From contig OZ244825.1 of assembly GCA_965220385.1 (NCBI GenBank), positions 3,162,001-3,226,000 of the forward strand: 64,000 nt of DNA, in the 5' to 3' direction. This stretch comes from PCPOR2b sp965220385 (GTDB taxonomy: Bacteria > Poribacteria > WGA-4E > PCPOR2b). This document shows, in pieces, positions 36,801-43,675 of this stretch. Position 1 is the stretch's first letter; each line of letters starts with the position of its first letter. The notes under the pieces were generated by a model. That model had not been told where the DNA came from. It was given only the letters and a program-made list of their open reading frames with translations, and searched no databases. The translations under genes and the position numbers were made by a program.

Positions 36801-36902
36801 GACAGCGGTTTCGTGGGAGACGCCGATCGACTCGAAACGTTGTAGGGATTCGTAGTAGGCTTTGACGGGTTTATGGGTTGGTTTGAGATTGAGAGTTGTC
36901 AT
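33804..36902 (-). CDS. Single-chain restriction-modification enzyme (type IIG/ISP-like adenine methyltransferase with nuclease motif)
   Basis: A 1032-residue protein. The N-terminal part has a PD-(D/E)xK-like nuclease signature, Asp83 ... Glu93-Ala-Lys95 (ALIDTF, GYWEAKD). A helical connector (about 130-310) leads to an N6-adenine methyltransferase with HGIVYTPQPIVDFM, the SAM motif DPFVGTGNF (355-363) and catalytic NPPY (457-460). The C-terminal 500 residues resemble the type ISP specificity region and should read the target sequence. No SF2 helicase domain is present, unlike classic type ISP enzymes. Residues about 59-69 (MTPPDKSGSRR) are encoded by a dispersed CCCGATTTATCGGG palindrome (36706-36719) lying in frame just before the nuclease core. 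Start ATG 36902. Cutting and methylation in one chain would protect against foreign DNA. Confidence 0.87.
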   Translation of the reverse strand: MTTLNLKPTHKPVKAYYESLQRFESIGVSHETAVRSAFQTLLEYCGRQFDWILVPEHSMTPPDKSGSRRAKNRRIVVDGALIDTFQLPHGYWEAKDIHDDLPSEVLRKFEKGYPRDNILFQTPHRALLWQNNQQILDADLTDPTQLIQTLETFFSHRPQEYTEWEEAVAQFKDRVPALGNGLAELIEKERGANREFTAAFAAFHEKCRQSINPNLSEAAVEEMLIQHLLTERIFRTVFSNSEFTRRNVIAREIETVITALMSHAFSREDFLRSLDPFYVAIERTAASIDDFSQKQGFLNTVYEQFFQGFSVEVADTHGIVYTPQPIVDFMVRSVEEILQTEFNRSLSDSGVHIIDPFVGTGNFIVRTMREIRPTALEDKYRTELHCNEVMLLPYYIASMNIEHEFYEATGDYQPFEGICLVDTFDLAENRQLPLFALDNTRRVEEQKETPMFVVIGNPPYNVGQVNENDNNKNRKYPTMDARVAETYAKDSTATNKKALADPYIKAIRWSSDRIGDEGVIAFVTNSGFLDGVAFDGIRKHLADDFDVIYILNLSGNVRKNPKLSGTTHNVFGIQVGVSINFFVKTRNNANSQAQICYARVDELWRKEDKYRYLDSQKHYRNIEWKSITPDQRYTWLTEGLRAEFETFIPMGTKEAKATKGEAADVIFKIFSSGVATSRDAWVYNFDRNTLTENMKRTIESYNEQVFKWKHRKDREANVDDFVVYDDMKISWSSALKQKLQGGQIAEFAETKIRQSFYRPFTKSNLFFDRVMNQRVFVLPSIFPTPETEAENRVIWLKVGATWPTFALMIDKIPDTLPSSGSQCFPFYTYDEDGTNRRENITDWALERLRAHYRDESIGKWDIFHYVYALLHHPVYRERYQANLKRDLPRLLYTLDFWDFAKAGQRLGELHIGYEEAEEYPLHFIENREVPIDWRVEKMRLSKDKTQLAYNNFLILDGIPAKAFDYRLGNRSALEWVIDQYRIKADKRSGIVNDPNRPNDPRYIVRLIGRVIAVSLETVEIVEGLPDLGVPSH

Positions 36903-36979
36903 ACGAAAGGTTGTTAAGATAACGCAAGTTGCTATTGTTGAAAATCTGTCGGTTTGTTGTTAAGGTTAAGGGATTCTGC

Positions 36980-37054
36980 CTTTCGCTCCAGCGGAGCGAT
37001 ATGTCTATAGAATAGCGATATGCCCAAACCTCGCGCTCCAGTGGAGCGCAATGT
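36980..37054 (+). repeat. Double-hairpin module, forward copy at the left of the IS200 remnant
   Basis: The hairpin CGCTCCAGCGGAGCG, core ATATGTCTATAGAAT, a 16-nt spacer and a second hairpin GCGCTCCAGTGGAGCGC followed by AATGT make a 75-bp module. Its inverse lies at 37540-37614, identical over the first 34 bp, with the same spacer length. A related copy stands at about 37131-37185, and CCCC-type copies at 39537 and 46806. Confidence 0.85.
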
Positions 37055-37331
37055 GGATCAGGGATCAGATGCAGCGTCAGCATCAAAAACATACTTCGGA
37101 TCAGTTGACTTGTTCAGATTTTCGCCCCAGCGGGGCGGCATGTCTATAGAACGACCATCACTCCAGTCCCTGCGCTCCAGATGAGGTTTCAGAAAATAAT
37201 CGGGTAATTCTATATTTCCTCTAGACCCGGTAGGTGCGGTTGAAAACCGCACCGGACATTGCTTGAAGATTACCCAATTAATAAATTAATCTTCAGGTGG
37301 AGCGCAATGTGGATCAGGGATCAGATGCAGC
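37041..37331. repeat. 35-bp direct repeat pair (37041-37075 and 37297-37331)
   Basis: Both copies start GTGGAGCGCAATGTGGATCA and end ATCAGATGCAGC, identical over 35 bp. The left copy begins inside the double-hairpin module; the right copy joins directly onto the truncated end of the IS200 transposase fragment, so recombination or insertion at this sequence probably removed the 3' part of the transposase. Between them are another double-hairpin copy (about 37131) and a GGTGCGGTT/AACCGCACC hairpin (about 37240). Confidence 0.8.
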
Positions 37332-37477
37332 ATTTGAATCATCTTTTGCTTCTTGTTGGTGATGATGCCGGTAATGTATTTGTGGAGCTCAGTTTTATGT
37401 TGTTTAGGAATAAGAGGTTGGCGTCCTTTGACGAAAAAAACGATGTGTATGTAGAGTTGGGTGTAGGTGTCCGCCAT
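37286..37477 (-). pseudogene. Truncated IS200/IS605-type transposase (TnpA) fragment
   Basis: From ATG 37477 (GGAGA site upstream) the frame encodes MADTYTQLYIHIVFFVKGRQ and then about 26 further residues typical of the IS200 TnpA N-terminus (HKYITGIITNKKQKM). The sequence then passes into the 35-bp direct repeat (HLIPDPHC) and stops. The HUH pair and catalytic Tyr, which lie further downstream in intact enzymes of about 140-150 residues, are missing, so the protein is dead. It lies inside a 635-bp segment bounded by inverted double-hairpin modules (36980-37614). Confidence 0.8.
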
Positions 37478-37539
37478 TCGTGTTTCTCCAATTAAGGTTT
37501 TTCGTATGGGCATTGTGCCCGCTTTGGTATAGGGATTAG

Positions 37540-37614
37540 ACATTGCGCTCCGCTGGAGCGCGAGAATCAGAGGCATCGGCATTCTATAGACATATCGCTC
37601 CGCTGGAGCGAAAG
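37540..37614 (-). repeat. Double-hairpin module, inverted copy at the right of the IS200 remnant
   Basis: Reverse complement of the module at 36980-37054: the 34-bp outer part (37581-37614) is identical, the 16-nt spacer (37565-37580) differs, and the inner hairpin (37540-37564) differs by one base. The pair brackets the transposase fragment. Confidence 0.85.
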
Positions 37615-37660
37615 CCGAGCATGATGCCCGACCTGCCAATTATTAGGAACGAAATCGGCG

Positions 37661-39067
37661 TTATCGGACCAAATTGCTCTGCGCCCATTGAGCAAATGTC
37701 GCGCTATGCTCTGATGATGGTTGGTGCGTATAGGTGGCCGGTAGTGAGCCTCCGATTAAATCTTCCAATTTTCCTTGCAACTGATTGACAACTTCGGGGT
37801 GAGCAGCAGCAACGTTATGTTCCTCTTTTGGATCAGTGACAGAATGGAATAGACGTGGGTTGGCATCCGCTTTCACCGTTTCGAGCATGAGGAGCCATTC
37901 GGGGGTGCGGATCCCAGCGGTCGTTGACCAACCGGTGATAACATGGTCGCGCTGCCCCGCTTGTGAACCTGACATGATAGGCAGGAGATCATATCCATCA
38001 ACCGCTTCACCTTCAACTCCAAAGAGAGAAAGGATTGTCAGCATCAGATCAATATTCTGGACATAAGCGTCAATCGTTTTGCCGTGGTATGCGGGATCCG
38101 GGTGGCGAATCCAGAAATTGAGCCGACAGTTAAACGGATGCATTGCATCCGCGGTCTTGCCGAACTGCGTATGGTCCATCAACTCGGTGCCGTGATCCGA
38201 GACAAAGCAGATTACCGTATCATCCCATATGCCCAGATCGGTGAGGACGTTGAGTAGATAACCGATCCATTTATCAACAAACGTAACATAACCGTAGTAG
38301 AGGGCTTTTGTACGGCGTATCTCATCGTCCGTCAAGGTTTTATAATTCTGTACCATCTGCGGATAGATATAATCCTTGACGCCCTCCGCATTGAAATAGT
38401 GATCAGCGAAGTGCATCGGCGGATCCCAGCATTCGTGGGGCGTGAAGCTATCAATCCAGAGGAAGAACGGCTGGTTTTCGTAGTTATCCTGTATCCACCG
38501 CGCTGCACTGCGAAAGACCCTCGGAGCGAGGTAGTCCTCCTCACCCCGCCGATCCTGCATGTTCAGCAGGTATTGTGCTATACCGGGGCGGTCTGTCGGG
38601 TTGGCAATTTCGTCGGGCAGATAAGGTTTCATATCGATAGCGGAAAGGGGACCACTCCGCACCCGATCCGATTCCTGCCCACGAATATAATCGTAGCTCA
38701 TAAAGCCGCGTGTGAAATTCATTGTCGGCTTGAACATGTGATACACATCCGCGACCAGTCCTGTGGCTACGCCGTTGAGCAGCAGCTGTTCCGCCAAGGT
38801 CGTCTGTGTTGTAGGGATAGCGTGCCAGCCGTATATGTTTGGGACGGAGCCGCGGTCATCAATATGGAAGCGCCACGGATACGATCGCATGCCCGTAAAG
38901 AAGCCACGCCGCATCGGGATGGTTGGCTCGCCTTCCCCCCAAGCGTTATTGAACACCGTGCTGGTTTTCCGCAACTGATCGAGATGGGGGGTATCAACGT
39001 GATCTTCCCAAGTATGATCTACGACATCTGCCCGAAGCGTATCGCAGCAGATAACAATAGTGTTCAT
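37661..39067 (-). CDS. Sulfatase/alkaline-phosphatase superfamily hydrolase with Thr at the nucleophile position
   Basis: A 468-residue protein with the sulfatase fold. The N-terminal strand ends in a metal Asp (MNTIVICCDTLRADV, Asp9). The nucleophile loop at EPTIPMRRGFFTGM aligns with the C/S-x-P-x-R sulfatase signature, and CFVSDHGTELMDH holds the later metal ligands. In true sulfatases the first position is Cys or Ser, modified to formylglycine; here it is Thr49 (T-I-P-M-R). Thr at this position is the nucleophile of related phosphodiesterases, so a phosphoester or phosphonate substrate is possible. There is no signal peptide from ATG 39067, whose AAGGAG site decides the start over a 34-codon upstream extension. 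Cytosolic location expected. Confidence 0.85.
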   Translation of the reverse strand: MNTIVICCDTLRADVVDHTWEDHVDTPHLDQLRKTSTVFNNAWGEGEPTIPMRRGFFTGMRSYPWRFHIDDRGSVPNIYGWHAIPTTQTTLAEQLLLNGVATGLVADVYHMFKPTMNFTRGFMSYDYIRGQESDRVRSGPLSAIDMKPYLPDEIANPTDRPGIAQYLLNMQDRRGEEDYLAPRVFRSAARWIQDNYENQPFFLWIDSFTPHECWDPPMHFADHYFNAEGVKDYIYPQMVQNYKTLTDDEIRRTKALYYGYVTFVDKWIGYLLNVLTDLGIWDDTVICFVSDHGTELMDHTQFGKTADAMHPFNCRLNFWIRHPDPAYHGKTIDAYVQNIDLMLTILSLFGVEGEAVDGYDLLPIMSGSQAGQRDHVITGWSTTAGIRTPEWLLMLETVKADANPRLFHSVTDPKEEHNVAAAHPEVVNQLQGKLEDLIGGSLPATYTHQPSSEHSATFAQWAQSNLVR

Positions 39068-39951
39068 GTGACGACTCCTTATGTGATTGAGGTGGATTGG
39101 GTAAAGCGTACCTGTCCTATAACACAGCACGCGCAAGGTATGCAGATTATAGCGACGGTGGGTAGGCAAGTCAAGGGAATTTCGGGCTGATGCTGACCCG
39201 TATTATGGGGCGCGTGAAACGTGAGAACCGTTATCTTATCGGTTCACCGGTTCATAAGTTCATTGGGAGAGTGAAACAATAGTAGATTCTAAAAACAGAT
39301 AGACACTTTCGCTCCCCATGTTTGGTAGGCGCTGCTTCTCCCGACAGGTCGGGATCCCGATTTATCGGGACGCGCCGGTACAGCGTGTCCAATTATGGTA
39401 AAAATTATAATTACTGATATATTTGAATAATAACTAATGGTGCTAGTTTGCAGCTGTTGATAACGTCAAACGTGATGCACCGATAAATCGGGACAGGCTG
39501 TGAAACATCAAAACTATTGACTCTTCGGTGCCTTTAGCCCCGGAGGGGCGACATGTTTATAGAAACGCCGCACACCCTATCACCAAAGCCCCGGAGGGGC
39601 GACATGTGCAGCCAAAGGGTAGCACCTAAGAAGAATCAATCAGCTACACTGGAGATAACCTTGATGTGCTTGCTGCGAATTAGGTAAAACCTAAGAAGAA
39701 TCAATCAGCTACCCCACTAATGAATCAATGAATGCTTCAAAAATGTGGGAAAGACACTCTCACTAAATAGCACCAAAGGTTAATATGTATACTTGTTTGT
39801 ATGGTTCACCATAATTCTAAACTTTACTAAAGATGCCCAATCTACAAGACACATCGAAAAGAGAGTCGAGTCCACATTTTCTCATTGACATTGCAGGTCG
39901 AATTGGTATAATTGGAGAATATGAAATCCAAATTAAGATAGGAGTTGAACT
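39068..39951. repeat. Gene-free repeat cluster upstream of the selenoprotein gene
   Basis: No gene is seen in these 884 bp. They hold: GTGAAACGTGA (about 39213); a degenerate MITE-like element whose left end GTAGATTCTAAAAACAGA (from 39282) matches the inverse of the right end of the element at 59219; CCCGATTTATCGGG (39356-39369) and ACCGATAAATCGGG (39479-39492); a double-hairpin module with GCCCCGGAGGGGC at 39537 and 39588 and ACATGTTTATAGAA between; and a 24-bp direct repeat starting ACCTAAGAAGAATC at 39624 and 39689. The last 60 bp before the gene contain its AGGAG ribosome site. Confidence 0.7.
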
Positions 39952-41082
39952 ATGAAACAACCGCTAACAGGAACAAAACTGAGCCGCCTCTTGATAGTGG
40001 GAGCGCTCCTGATCGGCACCTGTCCGTTGGTTAGTGTGTCGATTGCCCAAGAAAAATCCATCAGTATGACAGGAGATCAAGCGACCATCACGCGAACACA
40101 CTCAACAGTTTCCCGCATCTATGAGGAGGTCTTTAATACCGGACAACTGGATCAAGTGAACACGCTAATTGCCGCCGAATATATCGATCATAACCCAATC
40201 GGACCGGGGGGTGAGTCTGGTATATCGGGATTCAAACAGACAGTAAGAGCGTTACGCTTCGCCTTTCCTGACCTACGATTCACAGTCCAGCAGATGATGG
40301 TCAATGGAGATACGGTGGTGACTCGCACCACAATGAAAGGCACCCACAAGAATAATTTTATGGGGCTTGACCCAACCGACAAACCGGTAACGATATCAGG
40401 TTTCGATATCTTTCGGGTTGAGGATGGCGTCGTCGCAGAACGGTGGGGAACCCTTGATGGACTCACACTCATGCAACAACTGGATGTCTTTATACCGAAG
40501 GCGTGGCAATATACGCTGCTCGAGGTGCTCGACCAAGAGGAACGCAAACCGCTAATTAGTCAAATGAGCGAGGCCGCTGAAAAACAGAAAGATATTTTCA
40601 GGGAGGACCGGCAGCCTGTAACGGAACTGGTACATCTGGACCAATTTATTCATCAGTTCCAAGCGGACGAAGGCTACGTTCGCGTGGTAGCATTGCTTTC
40701 TCCGGGCTGACCGAAATGTCGTCGGGGGGTCTCCGAAATAACGAAGATGTTTGACAGGATTCCGGATGATCGACTGCGGGCATATATGATCTGGCAGCCG
40801 ATCCTGAGTAGCGATAATCGGGTTTCAGCGGAAAGACGTGCTAACGAGTTTGGGCATGAAAAATTCACACATTATTGGGATAGCAACAGAGCGACCGGCG
40901 ATCTTTGGAAAGATGTGCTCCGGCTAAACGATACCGCGTGGGATGTCTATCTGCTGTATAACGCGTCAGCAGAATGGACAGGCACCCCACCCTCTCCGGA
41001 TCTCTGGTTTCCCCAGTTACATCATGCAACCCGCGCACGATTTGAGGTAAAAACGAAGCAGCTCCTTAAAGAAATCCCGTAG
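39952..41082 (+). CDS. Predicted exported selenoprotein: ester-cyclase-like domain fused to thioredoxin-like UxxC domain (TGA 40708-40710 read as Sec)
   Basis: Two open frames in the same phase, separated by a single TGA at 40708, form one 376-residue protein if TGA encodes selenocysteine. Residues 1-33 are a signal peptide (LSRLLIVGALLIGTCPLVSV). Residues about 45-170 are an NTF2-like ester-cyclase domain (FNTGQLDQVNTLIAAEYIDH, ... GFDIFRVEDGVVAERWG). A helical linker follows, then a thioredoxin-like domain: strand YVRVVALLSPG, Sec253-Pro-Lys-Cys256, helix RRGVSEITKMF and strand RLRAYMIWQPIL. The TGA falls exactly at the first redox position of a CxxC-type motif. Without readthrough the upstream product would end in the middle of the fold, and the downstream frame (first ATG 40747) has no ribosome site. 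ATG 39952 has an AGGAG site. The membrane gene at 41099 follows after 16 bp. Confidence 0.82.
40708..40744 (+). promoter_or_regulatory. Candidate bacterial SECIS hairpin following the in-frame TGA
   Basis: Directly after TGA (40708-40710), UCGU (40719-40722) can pair with ACGA (40741-40744), and CGG (40723-40725) with CCG (40733-40735). The apical loop is GGGGUCU (40726-40732), with a 5-nt bulge on the 3' side. The loop contains GGUCU, as in the E. coli fdhF SECIS loop, and begins 16 nt after the TGA. Pairing was found by eye; no folding energy was computed. Confidence 0.6.
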
Positions 41083-41098
41083 GTAAACCCATGTAACG

Positions 41099-43621
41099 AT
41101 GAATCCTTACTTCCTATCAGTTGCTCTGTTAGCCGGTTCAATCATCGCTTATGAGATTACGCTGGTACGCTTATTCTCGATAGCGCAATGGCATCATTTC
41201 GCACACATGATTATCAGTCTCGCACTGCTTGGATTTGGCGCTAGCGGGACGGCGATTTCGCTTACGCAACGTTGGTTGATAGGGAGTCAGCCAAATTCCG
41301 ATGCGATCGGACGACGTTTCCACAATATCTATACGATTTGTGGGTTGGCGTACTCAATTGGTGTGGTTGGGTGTTTTGTCCTGAACCAATATGTGCCGTT
41401 TAATCCGCTCATGCTGGTGTGGCAGCCGAGTCAGGTGCTGTCGATTTTTGGGCTTTACCTCATTCTGTCGCTCCCGTTCTTCTTCGGCGCGGCGTGCATC
41501 GGTCTGGCGTTGCTCCAATTTGCAGGAAACGTCAACCGCCTCTATTTTTTCGATCTTTTCGGTTCTGGTATTGGGGCGTTAGGTGTCATTGTTACGATGT
41601 ACCTGATTCCCCCAGCACATAACCTGACTCTCATCTCAGCAGTTGGGTTTGGTGCGGTACTGATCGCGAATTGGGGAGGTTGGAGGGTATGGCAGTGGCA
41701 GCGACTTGCTTTGATAACGGGATTTGCTGCTGCGTTCATCGGCTATCTTCTTTTCAATCCTATCTCCATCAAGATTTCACCCTACAAAGGGTTGAGTAGC
41801 ACACTGAATTTCCCGGACGCTCAAATTCTGAACGAGCGGCACAGCCCTCTCGGCGTGCTGCATACGGTTCGCAGTGAGCTGATCCGTGCGGTGCCGGGGT
41901 TGAGTCTGAATACACAGTACCCGGTGCAGCCACAGTTGGGCATATTTACCGACGCCGACGCGATGACGGCGATAACAGATTTCAGCGGCGATCTGTCAAA
42001 GTTAGGGTACCTTGGGGATACAACATCAGCGTTGGCATATCACCTGATTGAATCGCCACACGTGTTGGTCTTGGGCGCTGGCGGCGGCGGGGATGTCCTC
42101 AACGCGCTGTATCACGGCGCAGCATCGGTCGATGCGGTGGAATTAAATCCACAGGTACTTGAGCTGGTAGCGGAAGAACACAAAGATTTCGCCGGACATA
42201 TCTATAGTCCAGATTCACCCTATCCGGTCCAAGTTCACGTCGCGGAGGCGCGTGGATTTGTGCGGGGGACAACGAAGCGGTACGACCTCATCCAGATCGC
42301 ACTGCTCGATTCTGTGAGCGCGTCCGCTGCGGGCACCCACGCCCTGAGTGAAAGCTATCTCTACACAGTTCAGGCGTTCACAGATCTGTATCAACACCTG
42401 ACCCCTGGCGGTATTATTTCGATCACGCGCTGGCTGAAAACGCCGCCACGCGATATGCCTCGGCTGTTCGCAACGACAGTTGAAGCGTTAGAGCAGATTG
42501 ATGGTGTCGTTCCCGCCGAACAGTTAGCGATGATTCGCGGCTGGCGGACCGGCACACTATTAATAAAAAAAGGAACCTTCCACCCGGCAGATCGCGCAGC
42601 AATTCAGGATTTTTGCCGTGAACGTTCCTTCGATGTGGCGTACTACCCCCAAATGGGAGAGGCGGAAGCGAACCACTACAACCAATTAAGGGAACCGACT
42701 TACTTTCGGGCTGCACAGGCAATTCTGTTTAGCGATCGGGAACGATTTTACGAAGAGTACCCTTTCAATATTCGTCCTACAACTGACAATCAGCCATACT
42801 TTTTTCAATTCTTGCGTTTCGATTCGTTGATTCAGATGGTTCAGACGGTCGGCAGAAGTGCTATTCCATTTATCGAATGGGGATATCTACTCCTGATTGC
42901 AACATTGATCCAAGCGGCGCTGGCGGGACTGATCTTGATCCTGATACCCATTTTTTTCCTGAAGCAGGAAGAGGCCTCAGCTACGGCGCATAGCTCGCGT
43001 TCCGCCACTCCGTTCCGCCTGTTCCGATGCAATCGGGGAGAGTCCGGAACTTGGCGAGTATTAATCTACTTTCTGAGCTTGGGTGTCGGGTTCATGTTCA
43101 TCGAAATGTCGTTCATTCAGAAGTTTCTGTTGTTGCTTGCGAACCCAACGTATGCGGTCGCGGTTGTGCTCTGTGCGTTCCTGCTCTTTGCGGGACTGGG
43201 TAGCCTCTGTTCGCTAAAATTGGGGACGGTTGTAAAACTGAGGCAGCCTCCGCCCGTTATTGCTATCGGCATGTTATCGGTTATCGCGCTTGTCTATTTA
43301 CAGCTGCTTCCTCCGATTTTTCACCGCTTTCTCGCAAGCTCCGATGTTCTGAAGATTGCCGTATCAATAGGACTGATTGCCCCTTTAGCGTTTTTCATGG
43401 GGATGCCCTTCCCGTTGGGTATAGATTGGTTGCAGAGACACCATCCACATCTGATCGCTTGGGCGTGGGGCATCAACGGTTATGCGTCCGTGGTAAGTGC
43501 AATTCTGGCAACTTGTCTGGCGATTGCGTTCGGTTTTAATGTCGTGATTCTTCTGGCGGTGGGGGTCTACCTCATCGGTGGGTGCGTCCATCTGCGGAGG
43601 GATCAGGAAACCGCATCTTAG
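41099..43621 (+). CDS. Polytopic membrane protein with spermidine-synthase-like domain
   Basis: An 840-residue protein. Residues 1-225 hold about seven membrane spans, from MNPYFLSVALLAGSIIAYEI to LITGFAAAFIGYLLF. The middle (about 240-570) is a soluble spermidine-synthase/methyltransferase Rossmann domain with HVLVLGAGGGGDVLNALYHG and VDAVELNPQVLELV. The C-terminal part has about six further spans (from YLLLIATLIQAALAGLILIL). Such fused proteins are common in environmental genomes; whether they make polyamines is unknown. The cytoplasmic-looking loop at about 630-650 (RLFRCNRGESGTW) is encoded by a dispersed palindrome (43021-43050, GTTCCGATGCAATCGGGG). It lies 16 bp after the predicted selenoprotein, probably in one operon. 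Confidence 0.82.
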   Translation: MNPYFLSVALLAGSIIAYEITLVRLFSIAQWHHFAHMIISLALLGFGASGTAISLTQRWLIGSQPNSDAIGRRFHNIYTICGLAYSIGVVGCFVLNQYVPFNPLMLVWQPSQVLSIFGLYLILSLPFFFGAACIGLALLQFAGNVNRLYFFDLFGSGIGALGVIVTMYLIPPAHNLTLISAVGFGAVLIANWGGWRVWQWQRLALITGFAAAFIGYLLFNPISIKISPYKGLSSTLNFPDAQILNERHSPLGVLHTVRSELIRAVPGLSLNTQYPVQPQLGIFTDADAMTAITDFSGDLSKLGYLGDTTSALAYHLIESPHVLVLGAGGGGDVLNALYHGAASVDAVELNPQVLELVAEEHKDFAGHIYSPDSPYPVQVHVAEARGFVRGTTKRYDLIQIALLDSVSASAAGTHALSESYLYTVQAFTDLYQHLTPGGIISITRWLKTPPRDMPRLFATTVEALEQIDGVVPAEQLAMIRGWRTGTLLIKKGTFHPADRAAIQDFCRERSFDVAYYPQMGEAEANHYNQLREPTYFRAAQAILFSDRERFYEEYPFNIRPTTDNQPYFFQFLRFDSLIQMVQTVGRSAIPFIEWGYLLLIATLIQAALAGLILILIPIFFLKQEEASATAHSSRSATPFRLFRCNRGESGTWRVLIYFLSLGVGFMFIEMSFIQKFLLLLANPTYAVAVVLCAFLLFAGLGSLCSLKLGTVVKLRQPPPVIAIGMLSVIALVYLQLLPPIFHRFLASSDVLKIAVSIGLIAPLAFFMGMPFPLGIDWLQRHHPHLIAWAWGINGYASVVSAILATCLAIAFGFNVVILLAVGVYLIGGCVHLRRDQETAS

Positions 43622-43675
43622 TTTTTCCGAATGAAAGTTGACGGAGGTACTCTTTTGACAAACAGGGAGGTTACC

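Noticed and set aside
36980..37614. Intact IS200/IS605 insertion sequence
   Set aside because: The transposase frame stops before the HUH motif and catalytic Tyr, and its 3' part is replaced by a direct repeat.
40747..41082. Separate 111-aa gene after the ester-cyclase gene
   Set aside because: No ribosome site, and the sequence before its ATG is coding and in frame back to the TGA; it is better read as the second part of a selenoprotein.
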